Assembly (NCBI GenBank): GCA_933207985.1
Contig: OW240916.1
Coordinates: forward strand, 316,395,928-316,459,927
Reading direction: 5' to 3'
DNA: 64,000 bases
Source of the DNA: Pelobates cultripes
Taxonomy: Eukaryota; Chordata; Amphibia; Anura; Pelobatidae
In this document: piece after piece, positions 1 to 12,042 of the stretch
How the letters are laid out: every line of letters begins with the position of its first letter
How positions within the stretch are numbered: the stretch's first letter is position 1
Position numbers and translations under genes: made by a program
The notes under the pieces: generated by a model
Told to the model about the DNA's origin: nothing
What the model saw: only the letters and a program-made list of their open reading frames with translations
Database searches by the model: none

Positions 1-49
1 ACCACGTCATTAAGCTGAAGTGGTCTGGGTGCCTAGAGTGGTCCTTTAA
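1..49. mobile_element. Right end of a T2-like TTAA MITE, cut by window start
   Basis: The window opens inside a MITE whose terminal part reads GAAGTGGTCTGGGTGCC then TAGAGTGGTCCTTTAA. The same right end is found complete at 60216-60692. TTAA at 46-49 is the presumed target site. Confidence 0.7.
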
Positions 50-478
50 GTCACCGTCTGTGTTTGTAGTAAAACCTGCAAAAAAAGGTATTGACTAACC
101 CGGAATCCAGCATCCGGTGAAGCTGCCGGCGCTGTCTTCCCTTCATAATATCAGCCAAGGCCTCATCCTGTCATATTGCAGGCTTCTTATGGAGAACTAT
201 TTCGCTGGCTCAGAGCGCATGCCAGGGCTGGACTGGGAATAGAAAGCAGCCCTGGAATACTATACCAGTCCCATAATGCATCGCGCCAGCATAGTGCGCA
301 GATATGGAAGCGGGAAAAAAGCTGAAAACTAAATGTGAAAGAAAGCACTCATAGGGCTTCAAAATAAACAAAATTGCGGATTTATTGTAAGCAGACGTGC
401 CTTTGCATATAATCAATGTTTCAGTCCAACTACCTTGACGTATTAAGGAAAGTTTGGTCATTTGGACTGAAATTGTGA

Positions 479-921
479 GTGTATGCTGTTGCCCAGCAGA
501 CATTATCTTGCTTATTTTGTAAGTAATAAGAGTGTGCTCCTCACTTTGACCGACATCTGGACGATCTCAGTCAACGCCAATTCAATTCCCATAGGAAAGC
601 ATTGGGGGCCTATTGGGCATGTGTGGCAAAACGCTGTGCTTCACCGCACCAATCAGCATCTCCTCATAGAGATGCATTGCATCAGTACATCTCTATATGT
701 GGAGCAATCAGCGCCTCCATGCAGAGTGTGCAGCACTGGACTAGGAAGCACCTCTAGTGGCCGTTTGAGTGACTGTCACCAGAGATGTGCCTAGGCAGCA
801 ATATAAACACTTTTCTCTGAAAAGGTAGCATTTACAGTGCTCAGCCTACAGGGACAGGCTACATACACCAGAACCACTACATTAAACTGTAGTAGTTATG
901 GTGACTATAGTGTCCCTTTAA
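479..921. mobile_element. T2-like MITE, left end missing
   Basis: The right terminus reads GTGACTATAGTGTCCCTTTAA (ends at TTAA 918-921) and is almost identical to the right end of the full copy at 3240-3861. Internal blocks such as CCATAGGAAAGCATTGG and CTCTAGTGGCCGT are shared with other copies. A matching left end was not found, so the left limit is approximate. Confidence 0.6.
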
Positions 922-978
922 TACGACATCTTTCTCTCACCGGTCAACTCTAAATTACAGGGAGAGGAGGAGACACAA

Positions 979-1856
979 GTGAAGATGCATTTTATTTGTG
1001 TCTTTCTCCCCCAAGCCCCTTCCATGTGTCTCTTAGCCCCAGCCCCATTGTCTCTTTCTCCCTTTCCCCAGCCCTTCTGTGAGTGTCTTTCCCAGGCCCC
1101 AGCATGTCTATGTGTATCTTTCCCCACAGCTCCTCTGCATGTCTTATTCTTCTCTTCCCAGCCCCTCTGTGTGTCTCTTGTTCGCCTTCTTCAGCTCCTC
1201 TGTGTGTGTCTCCTGTTCCCCTTTTCCAACCCCTCTGTGTCTTTCTCCCCACACCTCTCAATGTGTCTTTTTACCCCACAGCCCTCCATGTGTCTCATTC
1301 CACCCTTTCCAGTCTTACATGTATCTCAGTAGCCCCCACATTTGTCCCATTAGCCCCCAGCCCTCCATGTGTCCTAAAGCCCCCCCTCAGCCCTCTGTGT
1401 GTCCCACTTGCACCCTCCCAGCCCTCCATGAGTCCCATTAGTCCACCCCAACTCTCTCTGTGTCCCATTGGTTGCCTTCCCCAGCTCTCCCTGTGTCCCA
1501 TTTGTCCCCCTCAGCTCTCCCTGTGTCCTATTAGTCCCCCCTCTCGGTGTCCCATTAGTTCCTCCCCAGCTCTCCTTGTGTCCCATTAGTTCCCCCTCCC
1601 TGTGTCCCATTAGTTTCCCCAGCTCTCCTTGTGTCCCATTTGTCCCCCCAGCTCTCCCTGTGTCCCATTAGTTCCCCCAGCTCTAACTGTGTCCCATTAG
1701 TTTCCCCCAGCTCTCCTGTGTCCCATAGTTTCCCCAGCTCTAACTGTGTCCCATTAGTTTCCCCAGCTCTCCTGTGTCCCATTGGTTCCCCCAGCTCTCC
1801 CTTTTGTCCCATTAGTTCCCCCCCCCCCAGCTCTCCCTGTGTCCCATTAGTTTCTG
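979..1856. repeat. Pyrimidine-rich minisatellite, degenerate
   Basis: Strong strand bias (C/T on +) with a recurring unit of about 27-35 bases. From about 1440 to 1855 the unit is roughly CAGCTCTCCCTGTGTCCCAT followed by TAGTTCCCC; in the first half it is a more diverged …CCCTCTGTGTGTCTC… version. The repeat keeps overlapping frames open on both strands (proline/serine-rich on +, glycine/arginine-rich on -), which explains the ORFs seen there; no gene is called. Confidence 0.85.
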
Positions 1857-3239
1857 TCAGACTGGGTAGGGGAACAGGAGCTCCTCTACCCCGGTCTGCC
1901 TGCTCGGCCACGCTACATTCTGGGACCGGCAGGAGGGTAGGGGAAACCCCTCTTGCCTGTCACCCTGTAATTGCGCTGTGCGGCCCGCGGGCCGGTGCGC
2001 ACTAGGTGGCCGCGCACCGACACTCTGGGAAATTTCCTAGTATAGCAAAATGAGCAGTTTTATTAGAAGAGAGGGGAGAAAAACACTTCCCTTGCAGACA
2101 CTGACGGCAGACATGTTTTATGCACATAACTGACGTTAGGTTGCCTGGAACAGAGTCCTGGGTTGCCTAAGTCACATGTGATGTGTAACTAGCCCCTGGC
2201 ACACTAGTGCAGATTACTCTGTATGTGCATTGTTTCCAGCAGAAACACTGCACTTAAAATCACTGAGGTGGTCATGGTAGTTGGAGTAACACTTGGTTAG
2301 ATTGCATTGTTGGGCACGCCTCTCTTTAAGGGGATTTTCTACAGCGTTCACCCCACTCTTTCCCACCAACTAGTCCAGTTCAAACCAGTCTACTAATGAC
2401 AGAAATAGGACATCGTTGTGTAGCAGCAAGGCTTCTCATTCTCCCTGCTCTGACTAACACAGGAGGGAGAGCATCATAAATCACACTGATCAGACTCCCT
2501 CTGTTCTCCTACTGTCAGGATGTTACAAGGTGAAGAGATCTTCCAACTGCACATGTGTAAATCTGTCAGGCATGCGCAATGCACTTTTGCAGCATTCCTA
2601 GGGATAGGGCACTGATTGGTTAGAAAGTTACTTTTACAATTGTGTTTATTTTTTATTATTTAGGGTTACTAAATGGTGGCAAGGGTTTTTTGATGCATTT
2701 GTTTTATAGATATGCCCATTACCATCTATTCTATAGTACCCATTTGTTTTAATATTTGTTGTTTTTTAACTATTTACTATTTGAACAAATAAATCATCTA
2801 TTTTTGTGGAACTCCATACCATTGTGTACCTGACCTCTTCAATTGGATCCAGTAGCCATATTTGGCACCCCTGAGCCTTTAAGACAGAGCCTGGCACGGC
2901 TCTGGACCATGTGAGTCAGATTCTAACCCCTACCCGGTTTTATTTTGTGTGATTTATATACTGTATATACTGTGTAGCATTGTAGAATCAAGAATATTAC
3001 ATGCGTTTGTATACATTTTTTTACTCTATTTTATGACACTTGAGTTTTTGTTTGACACTGGTATATATTTTATGTCTTGTAAATATGAAAACAAATATAT
3101 ATTTATATATATATATTCACTTTTCATTTTTCAGCCTGCAACGTGAGGCATCTGTTTTATTTAAAGCTTTTGAATGCGGCAGTTTTCTGAAAGTGATGCA
3201 TGCACATTGTACAGCGCTGCGGAAGCTGTTAGCGCTTTA
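1857..3239. other. Non-coding stretch, no gene recognised
   Basis: A short GC-rich block (about 1920-2030) is followed by AT-rich DNA. Around 2262-2298 the sequence GAGGTGGTCATGGTAGTTGG resembles the right part of the second TTAA repeat family (see 17880-18269), so a decayed copy may be present. AT-rich low-complexity sequence lies at 2950-3120. No coding potential is supported. Confidence 0.5.
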
Positions 3240-3861
3240 TTAAAGGGACACTATAGTCACCAGTGCAACTACATGTATTCCTAACCCTATAGTGTTAACA
3301 CCACCATCTGGCCCCCCTGGGCCCCTCATGCCTCCATAAATATAGCAAAATCTTACTGTATTCAAGCCTGAAGTTGTAACTGCATGCTGTTTGCCTAAAA
3401 AACAAACAAGCAGTCTGCTGACATCATCAGAAGTGGTGGCCTGATCCAATGCTTCCCCATAGGATTGGCTGAGACTGACAGATGCAGATCAGTGGCAGAG
3501 CCAGCATGATTCAAACACAGCCCTGGCCAATCAGCATCTCCTCATAGAGATGAACTGAATCAATGAATCTCTATGAGGAAAGTTTAGTGTCTGCATGCAG
3601 ACGGAGGAGATACTGAATCACAAGATGCTCGGGCACAGCAGATCTGAGTGGATGGAGGCATATTATGCCTCCATCAACTCAGAAGTCCCTCTGGTTCACT
3701 CTGAGTGACTGCAACTGGAGGTGTTCCCAGCTTTAAATGTAAACACTGTATTTTCTCAGAAAATACAGTGTTTACATGAGAGAGGCTGCAGGGAGCTATA
3801 GTTCTCACCTGAACAACCTCATTAAGCTGAAGTTGTTCAGGTGACTATAGTGTCCCTTTAA
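3240..3861. mobile_element. Full-length T2-like MITE (622 bp)
   Basis: Flanked by TTAA at 3240-3243 and 3858-3861. Termini are inverted: TTAAAGGGACACTATAGTCA at the left and TGACTATAGTGTCCCTTTAA at the right. There is a subterminal 20-bp palindrome around AAACACTGTATTTTCTCAGA. No ORF of note. Ends of the form TTAAAGGRR with TTAA target duplication are the hallmark of the Xenopus T2/Kolobok MITEs; that family name is by resemblance only. Confidence 0.88.
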
Positions 3862-6614
3862 TAATAATAATGTCCCTGTCTTTTGTGCTGCTGATCTGTG
3901 TTCAAATCTTGTTATGGTTAAATACATTTTCTCTCTCTTTTTTTTTTAATGATTTTTGCTAAATCGGATAAAAGTGGTAAAATAGTGATTTATTGACATT
4001 GTTTCCTGTTGGGAAAAGGCTAACTTGTCAATTTCCATTACAAAACGTGGTGTACGGTAAAGGTACACTGTGCAACAACATACAACACTGCGGTGATATA
4101 ATTATTTTCTCCCCTTTTTCTACTACAGAACAAACTGACTCATTGATAATAAATTTATGGCTGGCTGGATAAGATTCTGAGGGCAACTGGATATGTGTAG
4201 TGTATAGTTTGTTTCTGAAATGTGTCCAATCAGAGAGCACCAATATATATAATTTATTTATTTTTATTATCACAGTTATCTGGTGCCCCCTGTGATGGAT
4301 GAGCACCCACTAACATACACTCTCCAAAAACCAAAAAGTTCTATTTTGCCAACTGAAATGTTGGTGTTCCGTGACCTTATGAAAAGCATAGTTTGTATCT
4401 AAAGAGTTTAGTTTCCCAAATTGTTATTGAAAGATTAAGAAAGCAGCATACGTTATGTGGTAGATTTGAGTGGAACAGCCAGTTTTAGGCTCTAAGTCTA
4501 AATAGTCTGCCTGGTCAAAACGATTCATTTTATTATATAAAAACCATACAAACCGTAGTATGGATAGAAAATATCAAATGGAACTGAAATTAAAAGGGAA
4601 AAAACCAAAACAAATGCCTATCGGTAATTCCACGTTAATAACCGGTGTACTCTCCCATGTCTCTCTCTGTTCGTTTGCTGTTGCTCTGATATTTAAGACT
4701 TGTCAGTCTGCCTATATCCCATCTCCTTTCCCATTTCCGTTGATGTTCCTATATTGTTCCTCTCGTCCTTCTCACCCCTCCCTTTTCTACTTTGTAAATC
4801 ACCTGCTATAAGTATCTCAGGGAGTCTGAAAATCCCACCTAGACTCAAATGAATCCAGGATTCCAACGAGGAGTTGTGAACCGTGGCATTTTAATAAATG
4901 GAGGGTAAAAGGAACCTACCAACTTTATAAATGGATACATAAATCAAAATGTCTTACTGCAAGTCCAGAGAGAACCCTGGAACAATCTGAGGGCCACCAC
5001 AGGTCCAGAGCTTATAGCTGGGCTGTGCAGCCAGATCCAGCCAGCGAATACTATATTATTATATATTTCTCCTTTATGGAATTTATTGGTATATTACATG
5101 TAATAACTAGGATTATAGAACAACACGGTCCTTCGTGATAAGTCCAAATAATTTCCTTGTACGCACACATTTGATATTGTGTCTGTCTGTCTGTCTGTCA
5201 CTATGACTATCTGTCTGTCTATCCATCTTTGATTGACAAGCTATTTTTCTTTGTTTCACCCTGACATAATTAATGGGAATCTTGTGTTTTAAAATACATA
5301 TTCTCTGACTGGTTTCTTGTGCTCATGTGACAGTGGAATTTGATTGTAATTGAATTGCCGCTGTGCCCCTCTGTCAGTCTGCTCTTGAAACCCTCATGAC
5401 GTGTAGGGGATGGAGCGTGTCTCAATTGTTCCTGACATCTAATTCTGCTTTTGCGAACGTGTTTCCCTGCAGTGCATCTCCCCATTTCAATCCAATCTGT
5501 TTTCTCTTTGAAAGAGCAATCATATCGACTTGTGCTGGAAAAGGTCTTAGGATAGAGCCTGCGGAGGTAGGAAGTACAGAACACAAAGATACTTTGGAGA
5601 AGTTATATGAGGAATATTCTGTGTTTCACAATAAACCCCCTTTTAGTAAATGAAGGAGATAGCTGTGAGATATTCTTGGATATTTTAAAGAGAACCTACA
5701 ACCCATTAATTCTGTTATGTACCTTTAACCCTATCACGACATTCCATTCTGCAGTCAGAATTGCTTAACAAATGTGAATGAATTGAACAAAAAACAGAAT
5801 TATCTGTAATTGGCATTCGTTTGCAGTAATCCCCATACATAAAGGCTTACACTATACTCATTTTTTTACGACCGTGTTTTTGTTTTTCCTTTTTATCATA
5901 TGTTTTTTTTTTTTTTCTTTAATTCTGAAAAATAAAAATACAAAAAATTAAACATTAGACTTTGACAATTTATTGCAAATCCTTGACACGTTAAGCATAC
6001 TGAAACGGACATCTATAAAATTAGAAATAAAAAGGCTGCTATTAAACTTGGTTATCTGCTCACGCTGTTTAGTCTTCATCTAGGCCTTTGATGTGTCCAA
6101 ATGGTCATCCTGTCACTAAACAACTTACAAGATGTGAACGGAACAAGCAGAATTGTTATTTTTGTGTCTGGCACCAATTTAGAACAAATATTAAACATGG
6201 TGCGGAGTTACTGTGCTTTTTTTTTTTAATGAAAACATGGAAGCTTTGGAAACAAAATACTTTATTTACAAATGTTTAGTGCTTGTGCAGTGCACTGTGT
6301 TCATGTTTTTCCTTTGATATAGAAATTAGTGTATGAACAAAGCAACAAATATTTAGGCGCCCAATATAAAAGGTGTGAATTAATCATTGCATTACTGAGG
6401 AGGTCAGTAACTGGTTTAATCTTTCCAGCAGTGTCCAGTAAAGTACAAATGATTAACAGACGTGTGGAAATCATATTAGCTGTGAAGAACAAGTATTACT
6501 CCATGGCCCTCATGACATTATTTTAGAAATATTCTGCTATAAAATCTTGATACAAACCTGCTCTTCTCAAAGAACCATTCCTGTACATATGCAGGGCAAC
6601 TGGAGCATCAGTTT
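3862..6614. other. Non-coding stretch, no gene recognised; TGTC microsatellite
   Basis: AT-rich sequence with a (TGTC)n run at 5180-5199 and a poly-T tract near 5908. ORFs here (for example 5363-5653) show no family resemblance and no splice-consistent continuation. Nothing else was recognised. Confidence 0.5.
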
Positions 6615-7018
6615 TTAAAGGGATTCTTTAGTGCCAGGAATAAAAAATAAAGTGCTCCGCTCCCTCCTCCGTTCTGCATTGAGTGGGGTCTAATGCGCAT
6701 GCATGGCAAATGTCGCTTGCACATTACACCCCCCCTTGGGAAGCATTGAATCAATGCTTTCCTATGGGGAAAAATCTGACGCTGGAGGTCCTCATGCAGA
6801 GCGTCAGGACGTCCAGCGTCAGATACCGAACCAAATGTCTGTTTCAATTCAGGAAGCCCTCTAGTGGCTGTCTAGTAGACAGCCACAGAGGGCAGACTTA
6901 GAGCTGCAATGTAAACATTAGTTTCTCTGGAACTGCAATGTTTTACAAAAAAAGGAACAGTGCACCCAGACCACATCAATTAGCTGAAGTGGTCTGGGTG
7001 TCGACAGTGTGCCTGTAA
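6615..7018. mobile_element. T2-like MITE, right end degenerate
   Basis: The left end TTAAAGGGATTCTTTAGTGC begins at 6615. The interior shares CATTGAATCAATGCTTTCCT and CCCTCTAGTGGCTGTCTAG with other copies. The right end GAAGTGGTCTGGGTG then a mutated CCTGTAAG ends near 7018. Confidence 0.75.
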
Positions 7019-7045
7019 GAAGGGCTTTATGCGAAGAGGGCTGTA

Positions 7046-7135
7046 CCTAGAATAAAAATTAAAAAGTATTTTAGGCCTAGAATAAAATTTAAAAAGTGCT
7101 TTAGGCCTAGAATAAAAATTAAAAAGTGCTTTAGG
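7046..7135. repeat. Three tandem copies of a 30-bp unit
   Basis: Units at 7046-7075, 7076-7105 and 7106-7135, each CCTAGAATAAAAATTAAAAA plus GTGCTTTAGG with one to three differences. AT-rich, non-coding. Confidence 0.93.
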
Positions 7136-7817
7136 GGACTAAACTTTAATCAAAATCCAAGCAAGAGACCGTCATTTAGTGACACACTTACTGTTATGTC
7201 TATCTAGTCATCTTCTTCTTCAAATGCAGGCTGCTTGACTACCTGCCGTTCAGCTCAGGCTGTTCGGGGCTGTGCTGTGTTCATACATTGATAAGGTGGT
7301 ATTTTTATTTTATTTATTATAATTTTTTTTTGGGAATAAAGAATTTAGGAGCGACAGAGGCAGTCTGATGCTTCTGAACACCGCAAATATTTTGTTTTTG
7401 AAAAGAAAATACACAGATGCGTGGATGTAAAAAAATACAGCATGTTAATGTGGTCAAATTAATTAAATATGTTATTTCAGCAGTGGCACAATATAATATT
7501 GCACTGTTAGTACTTTTAAACATTCTGCAAAGCAAAAAATAGGAGGGGAAAAAAATATATATATATTAGACTTTTTCTTAATATAATTTTTTTTATTTTG
7601 TAAAAACTCCACGGGCGACAGATTTGTTTTAATGTAGGTAAAAGTGTTCTGTAGTTGGATGACCTACATAATAATTACGTAAGACTTCAAACTATGATTT
7701 ATTTTATTTTTTATTTTTATTTGTTACAAGCAAATATATCAAGTATGTGTTTGTTCTGTGAAAACAGGCTCGGGCTGTTTAATAAATATAGCACCTTTTT
7801 TTTATTTTTTATCACAG

Positions 7818-7850
7818 GCTTTGAGCTGCTGCGATTTGAAAACGTGCTAC
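7818..7850 (+). other. POLK: POLK 5' UTR portion of exon 2
   Basis: Thirty-three bases lie between the acceptor AG (7816-7817) and the ATG. A strong polypyrimidine/T-rich tract precedes the acceptor, which implies at least one upstream non-coding exon. No convincing CpG-rich promoter or first exon could be picked out in 1-7817. Confidence 0.75.
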
Positions 7851-7988
7851 ATGGATCAGATAGAGGATAAAGACGCGACTTTCGGCAATGAAGCGTTTCA
7901 GTACAGAATGGGTCTCAACGACAACAAAGCCGGCATGGAAGGATTGGATAAAGAAAAAATCAATAAGATCATAATGGATGTGACTAAA
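7851..7988 (+). CDS. POLK: POLK coding exon 2: start codon and N-terminus of DNA polymerase kappa
   Basis: First coding exon of the Y-family translesion polymerase kappa, a nuclear enzyme that bypasses minor-groove N2-guanine lesions and extends mismatched termini. The spliced exon begins at 7818 after a polypyrimidine tract and AG. It carries 33 nt of 5' UTR, then ATG at 7851, 46 codons and a GTGAGT donor at 7989 (phase 0). The peptide contains MGLNDNKAGMEGLDKEKINK, nearly identical to the vertebrate Pol kappa N-clasp region. The first residues (MDQIEDKDATFG) diverge from mammals, as expected there. The start context has a weak -3 base (T) but G at +4. The non-coding first exon and promoter were not identified upstream. 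Gene identity is certain by family; the exon number assumes one upstream non-coding exon. Confidence 0.95.
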
Positions 7989-8500
7989 GTGAGTGCGTCC
8001 CCGCGGTAAAACTGGCACTTGGCTTTGTGCTACAGAACATGTGTTGATGCTTCCAAAAATGCTTTATCACTGAACTGTGGGACTGTACAAGGCGACTCGA
8101 GGCACCATAACCACTTCTGTGAGATCAAGTGGTTGCCAAGGGTGTCACATTAAGCAGATCATAGATCATTAGTTCTAGATGCCGATTTTTTTTTTTTTTT
8201 TTTTTTCTTATGAGCCACACACGCTCCTTAATGATTCCCTTCATCTGTTACGAAATATGGAATATTTTCCTGCCTGGATTGGGATTTTAGGATAAAAGGT
8301 TGCCCTGGTAACAGCTCTTATCTTTCCGAGACCAAATGAAGGTCTTCGAAATGAATGTCTGACATATGATAGGAAATCACAGGATTATTTTTGTAATATT
8401 CAAGATTGGGAAAAAACTATTTTCTTTCATTTTGGAAAAAAAGTAAATTAACATTTAAAAAAATAAAAAAATAATATATATGTATTTTTATTTTACGCAG

Positions 8501-8620
8501 GGCTCAAGATTTTATGACAACGAACTGAAAAAGGATCAACAAGTGAATCAACGCATTGAAAAAATGATGCAACAAAAAGCCAGACTGACCAGCCAGCAAA
8601 TCAAGAAAGCCCAGGCCCAG
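8501..8620 (+). CDS. POLK: POLK coding exon 3: N-clasp helix
   Basis: This exon follows a TTTTACGCAG acceptor and ends before GTATTG at 8621. It is 120 nt, 40 codons, phase 0 on both sides. The peptide starts GSRFYDNELKKDQQVNQRIE and ends KKAQAQ. It is the lysine/glutamine-rich helix of the N-clasp that in Pol kappa wraps around DNA and locks the catalytic core on it. Residues 47-86 of the protein. The donor opens the longest intron in the window (14.6 kb). Continuous translation past 8620 soon reaches a stop, which supports splicing here. Confidence 0.94.
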
Positions 8621-9225
8621 GTATTGCACCTGCTATTGTTGAAGCAGGCTGTCAGTGATGGGAGTTGTAGTATAATTTTGGATGAGCTCTTGCTGTTTTC
8701 CCAGCTCTTCCTAGCTTGGATTAATGATAGAGAAATTAACGCACTTCTGCTGTTGAGAACTGCGTTCCCTGTAACACTCATGAAACCAAATGTCTGGCTG
8801 GGCGTCATAGGAAGTGTAATGCAGAGCGGCACAGTGTCCTAGGTTAGCAATCGCTGGTTCTGGATGAAAATCAAAGCTCTAATTAAGGAACCAATCTTTG
8901 GTTCTCTGAGGTGTTAAACTGAAATTAAACTCTTAACAGATTAAGGTTTAATGTGTTAATTAAAACAATTAGTTGGGAAGTTTACCTGCAAAAGGTCAGA
9001 TATTTTAATAGAAACTTTGCTATATAAAGTCTGACTTTGATTAAAATTTGTAGCCGTCAGTCTGCGCTCAGTCTTCTACATTTCTACATGTCACTGCGCC
9101 ACTGGGATTTAGTAAACCACAACACAATAGCCTTATCTTTAATTATAGCCCTGGACACACAATGTCTGTGATTTGCAAACCTTTCTCAAACATAATGAGA
9201 ATGTAAATACATATTGAAAGATTAC

Positions 9226-9551
9226 TCAGCGCACCATGACCATTTCAATGTTTTGAAGTGGTCCTGGTGCCTGTAGTCTGTATGTGCTATTATTTCGTCT
9301 TGAAACGTTGCACATATGGATTTTAACCCTAATGCTGCCGGCGTCACAGGGACACGTCATTAGCCAGCCCGGAAGAAGAGGTCTGGGTTGGCGAATGTCA
9401 ATTCTGTGCTTATTCCTGCACATCATTGCATTCGTTGACTGAGTGAGGTCAGATGACACTGAGCCGGATTGAATATAGCTCTGCATTATGGGGTCACAGG
9501 ACCAGGGTACAGTGTGGTATAATGGTTATAATGCTTGGAGTAACCCTTTAA
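9226..9551. mobile_element. Second TTAA repeat family, partial copy
   Basis: The right end reads ATGCTTGGAGTAACCCTTTAA (TTAA 9548-9551). An inner block CACCATGACCATTTCAATG and GTTGCACATATGGATTT parallels 18160-18269, whose right end is GGTTGGAGTAACTCTTTAA. The left limit is approximate. Probably a TTAA-inserting MITE different from the T2-like one. Confidence 0.5.
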
Positions 9552-10576
9552 CTTCTGTCTGTTGCAATGTATCTTGCCTGGAAAGGGTTAACTCGCTTTG
9601 ATTGCAATGACTTGAAAATTAAACTGCAGCATTTATGGTAAGATAGTCAAGCCGTGACTAAAGCTTCGTTGGAGAACCTTTTTTTAAATAACCAGTTTTT
9701 TCATTTTCAATTAGCACAATTCATTGTATAGTGTACAAACTGCAGATAGAGTTGCAATCATGGCTTTTCAGAGGAATGGCTTGCTGTTTTCATGTAAATG
9801 TAATGCACTGTTACATACCACCTTAAGAAGTTTGGAACGTGGGAAGCTGGGGGAGGGGGTGACCCCAATAAGATCAGCGTGCTGTGATACAATAAGGTAT
9901 GCATCAGCATGTCAAACTCATAAGAAGCTCACTGAAATGTTAAAAATAAATAAGAAAAATACTAATTTTACAACAAAATAGCTGAATTGGAAAATGCTAT
10001 CAGCTTAATTTGTTTGAGCTAAACTTTGCAATCACCCTGGCTATCCTCCATGTTTCCTACTTAGTTTTTTTGTAAATTGCTTTTGAAGAGTGTTTTTTTT
10101 TTGCACAACCCGTTTAATTCCAATTTGGTCACTACATCTGCCGATGGCTGTGCTAGGTATCTACTACCCTTCCTGTTAAGTAGTATTTTCTCACATATTG
10201 TATCTTTAACCTTCTGCTTCCACATAATGGTATCTGGCTTTATTTCTCATTTTGTAGAAACATTTCTTCCACTCTTAGGTTATTAGGATGTTTTGATTGT
10301 CTCATTGTTCCCCCATCTTGGAATTATACATATATCTATATATTGTGGTAGCATATGCACCTATACCTCTATTTATGTTTTGTCTATTATGCTTGTCTTT
10401 CATCCTTAGTCTCCGCCCTTTTATCTCCAGTTCCCAATGCTGTTCTCCTCCTCTCCAGAGTTTTTTCTTGATTTCTTTCTCCAGCATCTCAAATTCACCT
10501 TTCAATACTCTGTGTCTAAACAAACTATCTCCAGTATCTAAGTCCTCCACACCTCAGCCTCTAGACACCTCTTGGC
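9552..10576. other. Intron 3 stretch with nothing recognised
   Basis: AT-rich intronic DNA; the overlapping ORFs around 10077-10593 have no recognisable family. No RNA gene or repeat boundary was seen. Confidence 0.45.
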
Positions 10577-11031
10577 TTAATGGAGCACTTTAGTCACCCA
10601 GACCACTTCATCTCAATAAAGTGGTCAGGGGTCCTTTAGTTTTAACCTTGCAATGTAAATAGGGTTAAATCCACATCTAGTGCCTGTCTACCAGACAGCC
10701 ACTAGAGGCACATTTTTCTGCAGGTCAAGTAAATTTCAGTCTGGGAATCAAATGCTGCTCATTGGAGGAGCGTGATGTTTGGCCATGCATGCATATCTCC
10801 AATTCATTGCTTTTCTATGATAATCAGCAGATTGGAGGAGATCACAAAAAAAGTCAGCAGGCATAATGATGTCTTCGGAGGCGTAGCGGGCACTGTCAGA
10901 AAGACCGCTACTACAGGTATACTTAATCCTGCAACAGCAATGTTTTAATTGCAGGGTTAAAATGACAGGACCATGCACTCAGACCACTTGATTGAGATTA
11001 CAAGATCACGGTTAATTTAGTGGTCCTTTAA
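10577..11031. mobile_element. T2-like MITE followed by poly(A) run
   Basis: The left end TTAATGGAGCACTTTAGTCA with CCCAGACCACTTCATC begins at 10577. The right end TTTAGTGGTCCTTTAA ends at 11031 and runs into an A-rich tract (to about 11066). Interior landmark ATTGCAGGGTTAAAATGACA is shared with 23800-23860. Confidence 0.75.
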
Positions 11032-11339
11032 AAAAAAAAAAAAAAAAATACACAACAAAAAAAAAAATGACAAAACAAAACTGTGGTTTGGCGAATACTG
11101 CACTAAGCTCCTAAAGTACATTTGGGTGAATACTTTCTGGTATAATATTTGGCACTGAGGAGTTATTTACCATAATTATATTTACTTGCTTTTAAATCTG
11201 GAGTTTGCGGTTAGTAGGTCTTGCAAGGGACTGCTGTTAAAAACTGCCATCCAAGATCTAGATAGAAATTCTTATAGCAACTTTGTCACCTCCCCCTACC
11301 TTGTGCCAAGAAAGAGATAATCGCAGGTAAAAGTAAACA

Positions 11340-12042
11340 TTAAAGGGAAACTGTAGTGCCAGGAAAACAAACTTGTTTTCCTGGCACTATTGTTTCCTCC
11401 TCTGTCAAGGCACCCCCCGTGGTGCAGAAGGGTTGATAACAACTTCTGTCACTTACCTAGGTCCAGCGCAGATGGCTCAGCTCCGCCCACGCTCTGACGC
11501 CAGCCAACAGGGGAGACCTAATGCGATGCACAGCAATGGCCACGCTCGCATTAGGATTTCCCCATAGGAAAGCATTATTCAGTGCTTTCCTGTGGGGATT
11601 CCGGTGACGCTTGAAGTCATCATGCATAGCGAGAGGACATCCCGCATTGTTTAGATCAGTGGTTCTCAACCCAGTCGTCAAGTACCCCCTACCATCCTCA
11701 ATTTAGGGATTACCCTGTTGTGTCTAAAGTGTTTTGTTTTTTCCCCCCTAAAAACAACTTAGATGCAACTGGGCAATCCCTAAATCCTGGACTGTTACGG
11801 TGTACTTGAGGACTGGGTTGGGAATCACTGGTTTAAACAACCAAAAGTCGCCTATCCACCCAGAAGTCCCTCTAGTGGCTGTCAGGTATACAGCCAGTAA
11901 AGAAGGAGTTAACCCTAGCGGGTAATTATTGCAGTTTATAAAAACTACAATAATTACATGCTCAGGGTTAAGGGTGATGGGAGTTTGCACCCAGACCGCT
12001 TCAATGAGCTGAAGTGGTCTGTGTGCCTACAGTGTCCCTTTA
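11340..12042. mobile_element. T2-like MITE enlarged by a nested hAT MITE
   Basis: TTAA at 11340-11343 and 12039-12042. Ends are TTAAAGGGAAACTGTAGTGC and CCTACAGTGTCCCTTTAA. The left terminus contains a small palindrome CAGGAAAAC/GTTTTCCTG. Total 703 bp, of which 174 bp (11657-11830) is an inserted hAT-like element. Confidence 0.82.
11657..11830. mobile_element. Nested hAT-type MITE (174 bp)
   Basis: Inverted ends CAGTGGTTCTCAACCCAGTC and GACTGGGTTGGGAATCACTG. The CAGNG-type terminus is the hAT signature. The 8-bp flanks GTTTAGAT and GTTTAAAC match at 6 of 8 positions, as expected for an aged hAT target duplication. Inner inverted blocks (TAGGGATT/AATCCCTA) extend the hairpin. Confidence 0.8.

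Noticed and set aside
1083..1671. Pro/Ser-rich and Gly/Arg-rich ORFs
   Set aside because: Low-complexity translation of the CT-rich minisatellite in several frames.
5363..5653. 96-codon ORF upstream of POLK as a possible first exon
   Set aside because: No homology to POLK or its neighbours and no donor joining it to the 7818 exon in a sensible way.
8480..8842. ORF extending beyond POLK exon 3
   Set aside because: Only 8501-8620 is conserved with Pol kappa; the rest is intron read-through after the GT donor.
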